From Craterostigma plantagineum (Eukaryota > Streptophyta > Magnoliopsida > Lamiales > Linderniaceae): a stretch of DNA of 64,000 nucleotides. Made by a program: the position numbers and the translations under genes. The notes under the pieces are model-generated. The model was not told the DNA's origin, did no database searches, and worked only from the letters and a program-made list of their open reading frames with translations. Positions within the stretch are counted from its first letter, which is position 1. Every line of letters starts with the position of its first letter. Shown here one piece after another: positions 42,401 through 56,332 of the stretch. The stretch is from assembly GCA_027422505.1 (NCBI GenBank), contig JAPQWV010000018.1:14030001-14094000 (forward strand), given 5' to 3'.

Positions 42401-42940
42401 TTCCTGAAGACGATTCCGTGGAAGATCCGAAGAATTGTGAGGTTGCATCTGTCCCAGCCTAAGTGCTTCGGTGAGCAGCACTTGTTGACAATTGGAAAAA
42501 GAGTTTGCAATGGATGTGGAATCATTGATTGCTGAAAACGGGAGACAAACTCGAGTGAGGTGTAGTAACCCATTTTGAGCATGTCGGCGATGAGCTCGTC
42601 TTCGGATACCTCATGTTCATATTCAGGTTGGCTTGGCAGCCGAAGAACTCATCGAATGAATTCTCTGGTGATGTGTACCGTCTCGTTTGCAATCTGGGCC
42701 TCACAAAAAAGTGTTGTTGTCTTTAGCTACTTTTGTGGTTATCGTCCCCCAAAATTGTTGAAGGTTGACTGTAGGGACTTGGACTGATGCTGAGAAGGCG
42801 TACCCAAGATGGTGGCTTCTCAAAATGGATGGGATGATCTCTTCTTGACACTTGAAAGTGTTCAAGTCGAGTTCGTAGTTGTAGTCTCTGATCACAATCC
42901 ACTTCGAAGTTGAGAAAACATTGTCCGCTGGTGTCGTCAT
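39454..42940 (-). pseudogene. Copia-B extra post-pol ORF, copy 2
   Basis: Same protein as 956-4,443. An extra T in a poly-T run near 40,157 splits the C-terminal frame that is still open in copy 1. A missing G at about 40,437 and a missing T at about 42,197 alter others. One change gives Ser for Pro near 41,465. Confidence 0.75.
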
Positions 42941-43136
42941 TTTTTGGACACCGGGTTCCTGTCGAAACTGGACCATGAGAGAAAACGAGATTAGGATATA
43001 AAACATGATATGAGTATGCATATGAATAGTGTGGCTAATATTTGAATTTGGATAATAATATATTCGGCCCATCACTATTTGGCCCAAATGCATTATGAAG
43101 AGATGATCGAAATTTTTTCTAAGTGTGGTTTACGAA

Positions 43137-44488
43137 GCTGAGTAAAGATCAGTTCAAAATTTTACAAAGTAAGTTTCGCGAATCAGTTTGAAAGATCGTG
43201 TTTGACTTAGTTCGCGAATTGGATTTTAAAGGACTTCGCAAGTTTGATATTGCGAATTCAAAGATGCACGGGCCAAAGATAAAAGAGAGTCAGATTGACT
43301 AAGAACTTCCGTAATTTTGCCACGTGTGGACTGCGAATTGGTTTAAAAGAACTTTGCGAATTTCATATTGCGAACTCAACGATTCGCGAAATTGACTTGG
43401 TGAAACATGAAGTGCGAAACATCAGTTCGCGAATTGCATCTTGCGAAAATGAAGATTCGCGAACTTAGAATTCACAAAGCAGAAAGGTCAATCAGTCAAA
43501 TTCGTGAAACTAAAAGTACGGAATTCGCAATCCCGTTGAAATCTTTTAAAAAATACTTCGCAAATTTTACTTGGTCAGAAAAATGGAATTCGCAAAACAC
43601 ATACTTGAACGATCAAGAAGTTATTTTTCTTTAACCTATTTCGAACCCTAATTTCCTTTTCAGCGAAACTCCATTAAAACACGGAAATTTCAAAAATCGA
43701 AGTCCAAAATTAAAGAAGATGATAAATTCTCAAGAAACAACTTTAAACTTCGAACTCCCTAAAGTAAAAATCAAGCTAATTTCTCCAGATAAGTGGAAAA
43801 GGTCCTGTTTTCCTGCAAGAAATCGATACCTGCAAACATAAAAAAAAAAAAACTGGAAAGGAGTTAGAGACCGTGTTTCTTACCCCTACGAAATCGGTGA
43901 GTGTGTGAGAGTATTTTAGAGTGGATAAACACAGGAAAGCAGCAAGAACGAAGATCGACGAGGTTTAATGAGGGCGGTCTGTTTTTGTGATAGAGACAGC
44001 TTGAAGAGAGTTTGTGAAATAAGAATTGGGAATTCGCGAATTAGGTTAAGTAAATTTCGCGGGCCGAAAGGTTGAAGTTTAAGTTGAAATTGGGCCGCGA
44101 AAACTTAAGAAGAAGTAGGTCCACCACCGGTTTGCGAAGTTAAAGTGGTTATGCGAATTGTAGTTCGCGAAGTCTCCAATTTGTGAACTACTAGTGAAGA
44201 TTTGACTAGTCAACTTTTGAATGGCTTCGCGAATTGTGACACGGTGATTTCATGAAATTGAGTCCGCGAATCTTGAGTTCGCGAATTGAGTCTCCGATTC
44301 GCGAACTAGTATGGTCCGAGAAACTTCGCAGGCCTGTAGATTTGGGCCGCAGAGTGTTTTGACAGACAGGCCCATAACGAATTTTGAAACATAAAAGTCC
44401 AAGGAAATTCGATTGAAGATATAAAATGATGTACTGATTCGCGAACTAGACTGAGAATTTGACGAATCCAATTGAGGAATTCGCGAAT
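43137..44488. repeat. TTCGCGAA palindrome array in Copia-B, copy 2
   Basis: Duplicate of 4,640-5,990, with no change seen in the exact octamers. Confidence 0.85.
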
Positions 44489-44659
44489 TTGGGTTAAAGG
44501 AGCCTTTTATTTTTGAAAAATTTTGATGAATTAAAGTGTTGAAAAACGAATCATCACTAGTCTTGATATGCGAAAATTTTCTACTGATCTAAGACGTAGA
44601 ATTCAAAAATTAGCTCTATAACATCAATTTTAACTCTATTAAACACCACAATAACTATC

Positions 44660-44829
44660 AAATCGAAGAGTTTTTCAAAATCGATTTGTCTGATGCAAAA
44701 TCAGAAAAATCGACTTAGAAAGCACCGCTTTCTTTCGCGGTGCTGAACCCTCAAGTCAAAAAATCGTCTGTATTAATTATGTTTGTCGGGACAATAACGA
44801 TATTATTGTTCAATTCGTGCCTATATAAG
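44660..44829 (+). promoter_or_regulatory. Putative promoter of the Copia-B antisense small gene, copy 2
   Basis: Identical to 6,162-6,331 as read, with TATATAAG at 44,822-44,829 and the AGCACCGC stem-loop at about 44,721-44,744. Confidence 0.65.
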
Positions 44830-44918
44830 AACATGACTCTACCCTCACCATAACATCATAGATCAACAAATTACTCATCGTGTGTTTTCTTGTTTTCGCA
44901 TTATCATCACACACACCG

Positions 44919-45092
44919 ATGAATTGGCAGAAGCAAGATGAAGAAACTAAGACCAAGGAAAAGGCAGAGTTAAGGCGTAATTTTGAGCACAATTTGAATA
45001 TGCTGGCATTTGAGTTTTTCCTTCTTTTGTGCTTATTCGTCGCTTTACTCGCTGTTCTGTTTTGGGTCCTTACAGGGCGTACTAGCTTTTGA
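44919..45092 (+). CDS. Antisense small membrane protein, MNW family (57 aa), Copia-B copy 2
   Basis: Identical in sequence to 6,421-6,594: charged N-terminus, HNLNML, one membrane segment, WVLTGRTSF end. It remains open in both copies while pol and gag around it are broken, although the copies are too recent for this alone to show selection. Confidence 0.7.
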   Translation: MNWQKQDEETKTKEKAELRRNFEHNLNMLAFEFFLLLCLFVALLAVLFWVLTGRTSF

Positions 45093-45208
45093 GAGTAATT
45101 TGCGTATTATGAATGTTTTATGTATTCGGAGAGTCTTACGTATTTCAGTGTATTCTTCGTATTTTAAGATTTATGAATCGTTGAGAAATCAGCTTGTGAC
45201 AAACACTT

Positions 45209-45428
45209 ACTCCCCCTCAATATTTTGATTTTGAATAAAACTCCCCCTAAATAAAATAGTTTAAGGAAACTCCCACTAAATAAAATGCCTATCGAGAATC
45301 TGAAAATTTGTTAACTCACTTACTCCCCCTCAATGCATGGATATAACTATCGAGAATCTGAAAATTTGTTAACTCACTTACTCCCCCTCGATGCATGATA
45401 TAACATTTCTCCCCCTCGATGTAGTCAG
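45209..45428 (-). repeat. Polypurine tract cluster, copy 2
   Basis: Duplicate of 6,711-6,930, same units. Confidence 0.7.
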
Positions 45429-45597
45429 CAGTGGCTCTACATCGACTTATTGTAAACGAAGAAAACTTTATTGATAAATAAAACGAAATCCTAGAGATGG
45501 AAAAAAAATTAACTAACTAACAAACACACACAGAACCAAAAAGTTCAAATGCAGAGTTGATAGACAAGTAATGGACCATTGGGAGGCATAATCGATA

Positions 45598-48418
45598 TTA
45601 GAGATTGAGATTCAACATCCCCAGCTTTGCAACTAAGAATTGGAATCGTTTCTCATCCAATGCCTTTGTAAACAAATCTGCCAGTTGAATCTCTGTATTG
45701 ACAAAGTACATTTCTATTATGCCTCTTTCTACTTGGTCCTTTATGAAATGATACCTTATGTCTATGTGCTTAGTGCGTGACTGGTGAACAGGATTGCACG
45801 CAATTGCTATGGCACTTTTAGAATCACAGGAATTTTATTGAAATCGAACACGTAGTCTCGTAGTTGAGTTCTTATCCACAAAATTTGTGAGCAACAACTT
45901 GCAGCATCTACATATTCTTCTTCTGCTGTAGAAGTTGACACACAATTTTGTTTCTTAGAAGCCCAACATACGAGTTATCTCCAACGAATTGGATGTTGCC
46001 TGAGGTTCCTGTCTAATCTGCAGCGTGCGAAATCTGCATCAGAATACCCTATAAGTTTCATACCTGAGTTCTTAGGATACCAAAGCCCGAGGTCAGGTGT
46101 GCCTTTTAGATACTTTAATATTCTCTTGACAGCGTGAAGATGTGATCCTTGGGATTAGCTTGAAACCTTGCGCAAAGACATGTGGAGAATAGAATATCGG
46201 GTTGGTTGGCAGTGAGATAGAGCAGGGACCCAATAATTCCTCTGTAGTGGGTATCATCTACAGGTTCACCCAAGTGATCTGCGTCGAGTGTGCACGAGGT
46301 CGACATTGGAGTACTTGACGATTCTCTCTTGGCGATCCCATATTTTTGAGAATGTCTTGGATGTACTTGGACTGATTGATAAATATCCCATCCCGAAGTT
46401 GCTTGATCTGTAGTCCAAGGAAGAAAGACATTTCTCCCATCACACTCATTTCAAACTGGGATTTCATCAAATTGTTGAATTCGACACAGAGTTTCGGGTT
46501 GATAGAGCCGTAAATGATGTCATCCACGTAGATCTGCACAAGCATGATATCTGAACCATTTTTCTTGACGAACAGTGTGGTATCAATTTTCCCTTTAGTG
46601 AAGCCTGAGTTGAAAAGGAAGTCGGATAAAACCTCGTATCAGGCCCTTGGAGCTTGCTTTAGCCCATATTTGCCTTGTCAAGTTTTTAAACGAAGTCCGG
46701 ATGTTCCGTATTAAGAAATCCGTCTTGCTGTGACACATACACTTCTTCCTTCAAAATTCCATTTAAGAATGCAGTCTTTAGGTCCATTTGATAGACAGTA
46801 ATGTCTTTGTGGGCTGCATATGCTAGAAATAATCTGATCGCTTCAATTCTTGCTACAGGGGCAAAAAGTTTCATCGTAGTCGATTCCTTCTTGCTGATTG
46901 TACCCCTTAGCTACAAGCCTAGCCTTGTTACGGATTACCACACCATCCTCGTCTTTTTTGTTCTTAAATACCCATTTTGTTCCGATCACTGTCTTTCCTT
47001 TTGGATGAGGAACTAAGTTCCAAACCTTGAGATGCTCGAACTGATTGATTAATTCTTGCTTGGCTACTATCCAGTTTGGATCACGTAGTGCATCGATTAC
47101 TCTGGTAGGTTCTGTTTGGCTCAAGAAACAAATAAAATGACACTCATTGCCGTTTGGCTACTCGAGGACTCTCCTATTTCCATATGTGATCGAGTAGAAC
47201 CTATTAATGTTAGTTCGAGTCCTGACCTGCTTTGTCCAGAAATAATTTCTAGATCCTCCTCAAAAGTGACATTTGCACTTTCAATGATCATTCTCCTTTC
47301 ACGAAGATATACCCCTATACGCCTTAGATGCGCAGAGTAGCCCACAAAGATTCCTTCAGTAGCCTTTGGGTCTAGCTTAAATTTGTCTTCTCGGTCGTTG
47401 GCGACGAAGCATTTGCATCCAAAGATCCTCAAGTGGGCAATGTTAGGTAATCTTTCGTTTATTAGTTCATAAGGTGTCTTTCCAAATCTTAGATGAATGT
47501 TTGTTCTATTATGAGTATAGCAAGCAGTGTTCATTGCTTCTGCCCAAAGAAAATGAGGTAGTGATGATTGTATGAGCATTGTCCGGACAACATCTACAAG
47601 CGTTCGATTTCGCCTTTCACGACTCCATTCCGTTGAGGCGTGTGGACAGCGGAGAAATATTGAGTAATCCCTATAGATTCGTAGAAGTCACTGAGCTGTT
47701 GATTTTTGAATTATGTTCCATTGTCGGATCGAATTACTTAACATTGCGTTGTAGCAAGTTCTGCATTGTCCTGATAAGATTTGGAATGTATTCAATGGTC
47801 TTTGATTTTGTCCGTATAAAGCGGACCCAAGTATAGCGTGAGTAGTTGTCTACAATAACCATCATATATCGTTTTCCACTGAAGCTATCCGTTTGAATTG
47901 GACCACATAAATCGATGTGTAATAGCTCCAGTGGATGTTGAGTCGATGATGTGTTTTGTAGGGTGAGACGCCTTTTTCATTTTGCCTTTCTCACAATCTG
48001 AGCACAGATGTTCCTTTTGGTACTTTAGTGACGGAAGTCCAATAGCCAGTTTGTTATTTGACAGCTTGTTGAGAGTCTTGAAGTTAAGATGGGATAGCCG
48101 CAGGTGCCATAAATCATTCTGAACTGATGTTGCTTTGGAGATTAGGCAAATGGTTGTTTTTGGTCTGACGGTTCTAATGTCGATGGTATATAGATTTGTT
48201 TTACGAGTTCCTGTGTGAAGTTCTTCACCATCAGCATTGAGAATTTTGCAAGTTCTCTTTTGAAACACAACTTGGAGTCCGATGTCACTGAACTGTCCTA
48301 TAGATAACAGGTTGTGTGTCAGCCCTTCGACATAGGAAACTTCCTTGATTGTGAGTCGATTGCATATTAGATCTCCATAACCAAGGATTCTGGCTCCATT
48401 GTTGTTTCCAAAGCGTAC
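45598..48418 (-). pseudogene. Copia-B pol, integrase-RT-RNase H part, copy 2
   Basis: Duplicate of 7,100-9,920. Two indels differ: an extra C near 47,236 opens a longer integrase end (152-codon frame 47,121-47,579), and one T fewer near 47,956 restores the frame past the zinc region. So copy 2 is less damaged here; the RT frameshifts are shared. Confidence 0.9.
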
Positions 48419-50032
48419 TGATAAACGTATTTTAATACGTTTATTGTTGTATTTATGGGGTTATAATAGAGTATTTTTAGTCATTCCATGCATCTATTGG
48501 CTCTATTTACACTCATTTAAACTTCGAACGGTTATAGAGCGAAAAGGAACGAAAACGAGGCGAAAACCACGCAAAATGGCCAAGTTTGAAGTTGTCAGGC
48601 CTCTATCACAGCCGTGAATCATCTCGCACGAGGCCGTGAACGAAGGCAGTAGGTCGAGTTACGCGAGTCACGGCCCCGAATCTCCTCGCAAGAGGCCGTG
48701 AAACAGGGCAGTAGCTCGAGATGTTGCAGTCACGGCCGTGAACCTTTATGCACGAAGCCGTGAACCTGGACAGAGAGTGGAGATGGAAAAGACCTTAAGT
48801 GTCACGGCCGTGAGCGACATGCAATTAACCGTGACTCTCGACAGAAAAAAAAAGCTACGCAAACACTGCCCATTGTCACGGCCGTGACTCATTAAGCAAG
48901 AGGTCGTGACCTATGGCAGGAAGTCAAGATTTAGGGATTAAGCCGTCGTCACGGCCATGACTCCTTATGCAAAAGGCCGTGAAGGGTTTAAGAAAGGCGA
49001 AAAGTCAGCCTAATTGCATCTGTCACGGCCGGCCCGCTAAGCGGCCGTGAACGTGCCAAATTTCAAGGTTAAGGCCCAAATTCGAAGCATAAAAGGGGAG
49101 TTCTTCTCAGAACTCAACCCTAATCTCATAGAGCCGAAAACCTAGAGAAAAGAAGAGGAGGAAGAACACTAGAAGAAGCCCCTTGATTCGGAGAAGCCCA
49201 AGGGACGATCCAACAACGCAGTCACGCTCATTCGATCGAGGAACGAGAGCTCCACCTCAGAACCGCCATACTCACTCATTAGGGAATTCCTTTGAATCTC
49301 GTTGTTGTTTTGCATAATATGATTAGCTAAATCTCTTGTGTGTTCGGGAATAGATGAACGTTGGTTTATGTCGTAGTTAAGGCGTAGGATAAACGTGAAC
49401 ACGTGTATTCGACTAATTATTGTTCTATGATATTGCTTCTTTGCTTCAATATGTCTATGCTTGACGTGAATATGTGGTATATCGTTTAGGGGGACAGCTA
49501 AATAACGATTAGGCCGTTCATAGACGTTAGGATTCGAGTATAGGGCGAAAGCAAATACTCGATCCTCGCCGTCTGGTAATTAATGATCTTAGATTCCCAC
49601 GAACGTTTAGGGCGACAGCAAATCCGTGAGTGGGTAGAAAGTTACCGCGATTTAGTCGATATTCACGTAGGAACGATATTCCGTAGCTTTATTTGACAAC
49701 ATCGAGCGGAATTCGAATCTCGAACACATATTTGTCATCTTAAGTCACTCGTATTATTTCTAGTTGTGCTTCCTTAGTCTTCCAATCCTTTAGGTTGCTC
49801 TACTAAATTAGTCTGTAGCATGCTATTTTATTTAGGCTAAATATCGAGTCGATAGGCCAATACTAGTACTCAGTTACCTCGTGTTCGATACTCGGATATT
49901 CACTATAGCTATATTACAAACGATAGGTACACTGCCTATCGCGCGTGGTTCTAGTTATAATAGATTCATTTTAATTATTACTTGACGTACTTGCACGAAC
50001 CTTTAATATATTAACGTACACGCACGCGATCA
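48419..50032 (+). repeat. Gypsy 5' LTR, copy 2 (1,614 bp)
   Basis: 17 bp longer than copy 1 because it keeps the TGCTTCAATATGTCTAT segment (about 49,441-49,460), which the 3' LTR also has. So copy 1 lost it. Palindrome array at about 48,583-49,058, TATA-like CATAAAA at about 49,088. The primer site follows at 50,039-50,056. Confidence 0.95.
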
Positions 50033-50223
50033 AGTTTTTGGCGCCGTTGCCGGGGAATAAAATTGATATTAGGAACACCGTAGTTCGGTACTTTAGCCAC
50101 TATTATTTGTTAAATTTTCGTTTCAATTATTTGCGTTTTAAGTGTTCAAGTGGATTAAGTTAGTTATTCGTTCTTTGTTCACTCATTGGCGTTTCCAAGT
50201 AATTATTATTTGCTCTATTCCTT

Positions 50224-50549
50224 CGACTTGTCTATCATTCCTTCGCTAATTTTGCTCCGCCCTATACTCGAACGGAGGAATGATAGACAAGTCGCCCTAA
50301 TGGTTATTTAGCTAATATCATTGTCTATCATTCCTGCGAACGGCCTAATGGTTATTTAGCTGTCGCCCTAAACGATGTACCACGCATTCACGTCAACACA
50401 TAGACATATTGAGGCAAAGAAGCAATTTCATAGAACAATAAATAGTCGAATACACGTGTTCATCTATTCCCGAACACACAAGAGATTTAGCTACGACGTG
50501 AGTGGTAGAAACTTACCACGATTTAGTCTATATTCACGTAGGAACGATA
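50224..50549. repeat. Scrambled LTR fragments replacing Gypsy gag, copy 2
   Basis: Duplicate of 11,709-12,034, including the 19-bp inverted repeat. The rearrangement therefore predates the 38.5-kb duplication. Confidence 0.8.
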
Positions 50550-50656
50550 TTACCAATTCCCAGCTCCAGACGGTGATCAACACCCTACTTCCAAAGGCCG
50601 GGCAAACACAGCCCGTGCATGCCGTGATGACCACCACATCACCTCAGAAGCCATAA

Positions 50657-52133
50657 ACAGCCCATCCAAAGAAGCTCAAAGACCCAAGGAGTTTTACTAT
50701 TCCCTGCCTTATAGGCGATTTAGTTGTTGATCGTGCTTTAGCCGATTTAGGAGCTAGTATAAATTTAATGCCATATTCCATGTTTAAGCGCTTAGGATTA
50801 GGTGAACCACGACCCACTAGTATGAGCCTTCAATTAGTTGATAGATCGTTAAAATACCCTCGAGGAGTTATCAAGGATATCCTAGTTAAGGTGGGTAAAT
50901 TCGTGATTCCCGCCGATTTTGTTATCTTAGATATGGAGGAGGAGGATGATAATGTCCCATTGATCCTAGGTAGACCATTCTTAGCTACAGGTGAAACTAT
51001 GATAGATGTTAGGAATGAGACGTTGACTCTGACGGTAGATGGCGAGAAAGTTACGTTCAATATGGCTGAATCGATGAAGAAAAGTAATGAGCATGATGAT
51101 AAGTGTTATTATTTAGATGCCTTTGAGCACGATTTTCTCTATTCTGTGCAAGGTCTATCGCAGGTTTTGAGCAAGGAGGACACTAGAATGATTATGGCGA
51201 TCGATGAGTGTGGGGAGGAAGTAGACGAGCCTATCACAGCCATCGACGAAAGCAGCGAAGAGGAAAAGGAAAAGAGCTCGGTCGAGGAGCCACCGGTCCT
51301 AGAGTTGAAGCCGCTGCCTGATCACCTCGAGTACGCGTTCCTTGGCAGCAACAGGGGGCTACCAGTCATCATCTCATCGAGCCTCGACGATGGACAGAAC
51401 GACCAGCTCTTGGACGTGTTGAGAGCCCACAAGAAGGCAATAGCGTGGAAGATATCCGACATAAGGGGAATCAGTCCGAGCTACTGTACGCACAAGATTT
51501 TGATGGAGGACGAGTTCAAGCCGGTCGCGCAACATCAAAGGCGACTCAATCCCAATATGAAGGATGTCGTGAAGAAGGAGGTGGTCAAGCTACTAGACGC
51601 GGGGATGATCTACCCTATCTCAGATAGCGCTTGGGTAAGTCCAGTCCAAGTGGTCCCGAAGAAGGGAGGAATGACGGTCGTCACTAACGACAAGAACGAG
51701 TTGATTCCAACGAGGAATGTTACTGGGTGCCATGTTTGTATCGACTATAAAAAGTTGAACGACGCCACGAGAAAGGACCATTTCCCCTTACCGTTCATTG
51801 AGCAAATGTTAGAAAAATTATCTGGTCACTCATTTTACTGTTTTCTTGATGGTTTATCAGGATACCTGCAGATCCCCATTGCGCCTGAGGACCAGGAGAA
51901 GACCACATTCACCTGCCCCTTCGGTACATTTGCCTATCGAAGGATGCCATTTGGTCTGTGCAATGCTCCAGCCACATTTCAACGATATATGATGGCGATA
52001 TTCGACGAGTTGCTAGGCGAGGTAATGGAGGTGTTTATGGATGATTTTTCTATGTTTGGGTCATCATTCGATGTTTGTCTTGCTAATCTGAAGCTCGTAC
52101 TCGCACGTTGCGAGGATACGACTTGGCACTTAA
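50657..52133 (+). pseudogene. Gypsy pol: aspartic protease and RT, copy 2
   Basis: Counting from the ATG at 50,768, one 475-codon frame covers protease (LGRPFLATG at about residues 67-75), RT with DYKKLND, the intact DGLSGY Asp at residue 361, FGLCNAPATF, and FMDD at 423-426. It keeps the base lost in copy 1 (about 51,848) and has one extra Glu codon near 50,940. The frame still breaks at about 52,120, as in copy 1, so a full RT is not made. Confidence 0.92.
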
Positions 52134-53018
52134 TTGGAAAAGTGCCACTTTATGGTTTGAGAGGGTATAGTGTTGGGACACAAGATTTCCTCTAAAGGAA
52201 TCGAAGTGGACCAAGCTAAGTTAAAGACGATAGAAAAACTACCCGTTCCCTCGAACGTAAGGTCTATTAGAAGTTTTCTAGGACATGCTGGGTTTTATCG
52301 TAGGTTCATTAAGGACTTCTCTAAGATTGCACAACCCATATCTAGATTACTTGAAAAAGACGCCCCGTTTGAGTTTAATGATGAATGCCTACATGCATTT
52401 AATTTACTTAAGGAGCGACTTATCGCAGTGCCTATTATGGTCCCCCCCTACTGGGGGTTACCATTTGAACTAATGTGCGATGCGAGTGATTACGTAGTGG
52501 GAGCTGTGCTAGGGCAGCGCAAAGACAACCATTTCAGGCCGATTTACTACACCAGTAAGACGTTAGACGCAGCCCAAGCCAACTATACGACCACCGAAAA
52601 GGAGCTTTTAGCTGTCGTGTTCGCCTTCGATAAATTCAGGTCATACCTTATTTTATCGAAAGTTATTATTTTCACTGACCACTCTGCCCTTAAGTATTTA
52701 CTAGCGAAGCCGGACACCAAGCCTCGGCTAATTAGATGGATCCTGCTCCTTCAAGAGTTTGACATAGAGATTCGAGACAAGAAAGGCGCAGAGAATCCGG
52801 CGGCGGATCACCTCTCTCGACTAGAGGAGTCCGAAATCCATAACAAGGACGACAAAGTGATTCAGGACACCTTCCCAGACGAGCAGTTGTACTCAATTCA
52901 AGTGGTAAGTGATGATACTCCTTGGTTTGAAGATTTCGCTAATTATCTTGTTGCGAGGGTTCTACCAAAGGGGTACACAAGTCAGCAAAAGAAGAAATTC
53001 TTTTCTAACATGAAGTAG
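52134..53018 (+). pseudogene. Gypsy pol: RT end and RNase H, copy 2
   Basis: Duplicate of 13,614-14,498. Differences include Val for Ala in the DASDY(A/V)VGAVLG motif and a C-to-T at about 52,157 that removes the upstream in-frame Met; the RNase H acidic residues are unchanged. Confidence 0.9.
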
Positions 53019-54203
53019 TACTTTTGGGAAGATCCATATCTTTTCAGGCGATGCGCAGACCAAGTGATTCGGCGATGTGTTTCTACCCCTGAGACGACGA
53101 AGATTCTCGGGCATTGCCATAGCGGACCAACTGGAGGGCACTACGCAGCCAACCGAACTACTCAGAAGGTATTGGAAAGCGGTTTCTATTGGCCTACGAT
53201 TTTCAGAGACGCCCAACGGTACGTTGACATTTGTGATCAATGTCAGCGCGCAGGTAATATCTCTAAACGCGATGAAATGCCCCAGAATTTCATTTTAGTT
53301 TGTGAGATCTTTGACGTATGGGGTATAGATTTCATTGATCCGTTCCCTAGCTCGTATAATAATAAATATATTCTGGTTGTTGTAGACTATGTGTCTAAGT
53401 GGGCCGAGGCGCAAGTTTTACCCACGAACGATGCTAGGGTTGTTGTTCGATTTTTACGAGCACTTTTTCACGATTTGGAACACCTAGATGCATCATTAGC
53501 GATAGAGGCACTCATTTTGTAACACCCAATTTTCACGTACATTAGAGCGTTATGGTGTTAGACAGCTTATCCACCCGTATCATCCTCAGGCTAGCGGTCA
53601 GGTAGAAGTAGTGAACTGTGAGTTAACACGTATCCTAGAGAAAACTATAGACGAGAACCGTAAGGAGTGGGCGACTAAGCTTAATGAGTGGGCATATAGG
53701 ACTGCTTATAAGATACCAATAGGCACTACACCGTATAGATTGGTCTACGGGAAGGCATGCCACCTCCCCGTAGAAATCGAACATAAAGCCTATTGTGGGC
53801 AATCAAGTCATTGAACATGGATTTGGGGGAAGCCGGCGGAAAGCGGCGACTCCAAATTAATGAGCTAGACGAGTGGCGTTTGTCAGCTTATGATAACGCT
53901 AGGATGTATAAGAAGCGCTCGAAGGCCTACCATGACAGCAAAATCAGGCACAAACGAGAATTTCAGGAAGGGGATCAAGTCCTCCTCTTTAATTCTCGAC
54001 TTAGGCTTTTTCCCGGAAAGCTTAGATCACGTTGGTCGGTACCGTTCACTGTTACTCGTGTTTTCTCATACGGTATTGTCGAGATTTCAGATATGGGGCA
54101 AGGTACTTTCAAGGTGAATGGACATCGATTGAAGCATTACCACGGAGGCGAGGAAGACTTGAGCGACAAAGAGGTATTATACCTCGACTTCCAGCCAGCA
54201 TAA
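53019..54203 (+). pseudogene. Gypsy pol: integrase, copy 2
   Basis: Duplicate of 14,499-15,683 with the same frame lesions near 53,472, 53,518 and 53,798. A Thr replaces Ala in the zinc domain, and a T-to-C change lies at about 53,571. Confidence 0.9.
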
Positions 54204-54634
54204 GAGCACAAAAGGTACGTCCGGCTAAGACATTAAAAGAAGCGCTTCTTGGGAGGCAACCCAGGTATTTTCATTTATGTTGTAGGCATTACAGTATATT
54301 TAAAAAATAATAATAATAATAATAATAACAATAATAAAAATAAAAATAAAATATATATATAACAAAAAAAATAAAAATAATAATTATTATAAAATAAAAT
54401 TATATATATGAAATTAAAATATAATAATAATAACAGTAAACTTTAATTAATAATAAATTTATTGTGAATATTCAGTATGGTCACAACGCGGAATCTAGAG
54501 ACGAGATAGGAACATAGTTTTACTTCATAAAAGATGGTTACAATACCATTACAACGTGTGAAGGTCCAACACAAAAGCAATTAAAACTGCGAATAACATA
54601 AGATACGGAACAATAGTTTGCTTCATAAGGGCGG

Positions 54635-54799
54635 TTACACGCAAGTGCACCTTGTGAGAACCCAACACACGAAAGCTAGTAAAACTCCGAACAAACCCAA
54701 AAGAAGAGCAAGGTAGAGGGATAGCATATCTAAATTATGACGAATCCTCACATATTCTTCACTCTCATTCTCACGGCCTTGCTGCTGTCCCCAATTCAT
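54635..54799 (-). CDS. Antisense small membrane protein, MNW family (54 aa), Gypsy copy 2
   Basis: Identical as read to 16,111-16,275: MNW start, HNLDML, one membrane segment, WVLT near the end. TATA box TATAAATA at 54,892-54,899 on the minus strand. Confidence 0.7.
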   Translation of the reverse strand: MNWGQQQGRENESEEYVRIRHNLDMLSLYLALLLGLFGVLLAFVCWVLTRCTCV

Positions 54800-54891
54800 T
54801 GTGGCTAGCTAACCCAAAAATATCGAAAATAAGATTGCTGAAGACGTGTGATTTATGGTAGATAATGTTATTGTGTTACTCTACCAATGTC

Positions 54892-55064
54892 TATTTATAG
54901 GCACGAAGGGCACAAAAACATCGTTATCAAACCCAGCAAATCAAATGAATGATACAGACGAATTTTTGACTTGGAGATTTGACGCCGCGTGAGAAAGGAA
55001 TATTTCCTTTGTCGATTATCAGATTTTTCATCGCGCAAATCGTTCTCGAAAAACTCGTCGATTG
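54892..55064 (-). promoter_or_regulatory. Putative promoter of the Gypsy antisense small gene, copy 2
   Basis: Duplicate of 16,368-16,540 with no difference seen. Confidence 0.65.
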
Positions 55065-55088
55065 CGTGTTAATCATAGTTAAAATATA

Positions 55089-55752
55089 TAGGGGTGGTGC
55101 GGTACGGTATACGTACCAAAACTGTGATACCGTATACTCTACCGAAATTTCGGTATTCAAAAAAATCATACCAATACCATACCAAAATTTCGGTATACCT
55201 TAACTTTCGATACGGTATTATACCGAAATTTCGGTATGGTATCGGTATCATACCTTCTATACCATTCATACAGAGGGTTTTTTACCATGCATGTCTCGTG
55301 ACTCGTTAGTTCGTTGTTTTGGAATTTTTAATCAATTCAAACTCCTTAGGCCCCAATAAGATAGATTATTAATACCAAAATTTTTCAAAATAAAAAGATT
55401 TTTTAACCTAAAATAATTTACATATTTTAGCTAATCTCATTAGTAAGACAAAAAACTTTACATAACCACAAAATACAACTTTATATACAGATTAATTAGA
55501 ACGAAGCGGCTATATTTAAAAAATTAGTGAAGATTAACAAAAAGTAATTGCATTGCATCTTCACGCTTTCAAAACTCATGAAAGAAACATTAAAATGACA
55601 AAAATTAAACGTGACTTGAGTTACATAAGTAAAATATGGTGTGCCTAATATTGGAAAGTTGTGTATAAGTTAATAATTCATTGGCTAAATAAGTTTATGA
55701 AGATCCTTAATTTTTCATTTTATATTTAGAAATAATATAATATATATAGGTG

Positions 55753-55784
<32 letters not shown>

Positions 55785-55985
55785 TAAAAATTTTAGAATT
55801 TCGGTATTCGGTATGATCGGTATACCTAATTTTAAAAACTTTCATACCATTACCGTACCGAAAATTTTCGGTACGGTATCATACCTTACCAAAAACTTCG
55901 GTATACCAAAATTTTCGATATTTTCGATACGATTCGATACGATAAGGACGGTATTTCGATATTTCAGTATTTTTCCCCAGCACTA
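55089..55985. mobile_element. Non-autonomous hAT-type element in the Gypsy, copy 2
   Basis: Target duplication AAAATATA at 55,081-55,088 and 55,986-55,993. 897 bp; differs from copy 1 by a few substitutions (for example AACTTTCG for AAGTTTCG near 55,205) and (TA)n and poly-T length. Confidence 0.88.
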
Positions 55986-56041
55986 AAAATATATATTATT
56001 CAATAATAATCATAATATTAAAAAAATGTTCAGTTGGCAAT

Positions 56042-56294
56042 TCACGGCCTTTTGGCTTAACCAATCACGGCCGTGAATCAGAACGAGTACATCTTCCAAG
56101 TTTTCTGCCACGATTCACGGCCCTGCGCATCAAATTCACTGCCGTGAATGTCAATAGTTCGCCCACAGCCGCGATTCACGGCTTCGTGCTTAGGCATTAA
56201 CGGCCGTGAATCTTAGGGCCACAATCCTATGTCGCCTACTGCCTCGAGTCACGGTCAGAGGTTAATACCTCACGGCCGTGCAACTTACGGAAAT

Positions 56295-56332
<38 letters not shown>
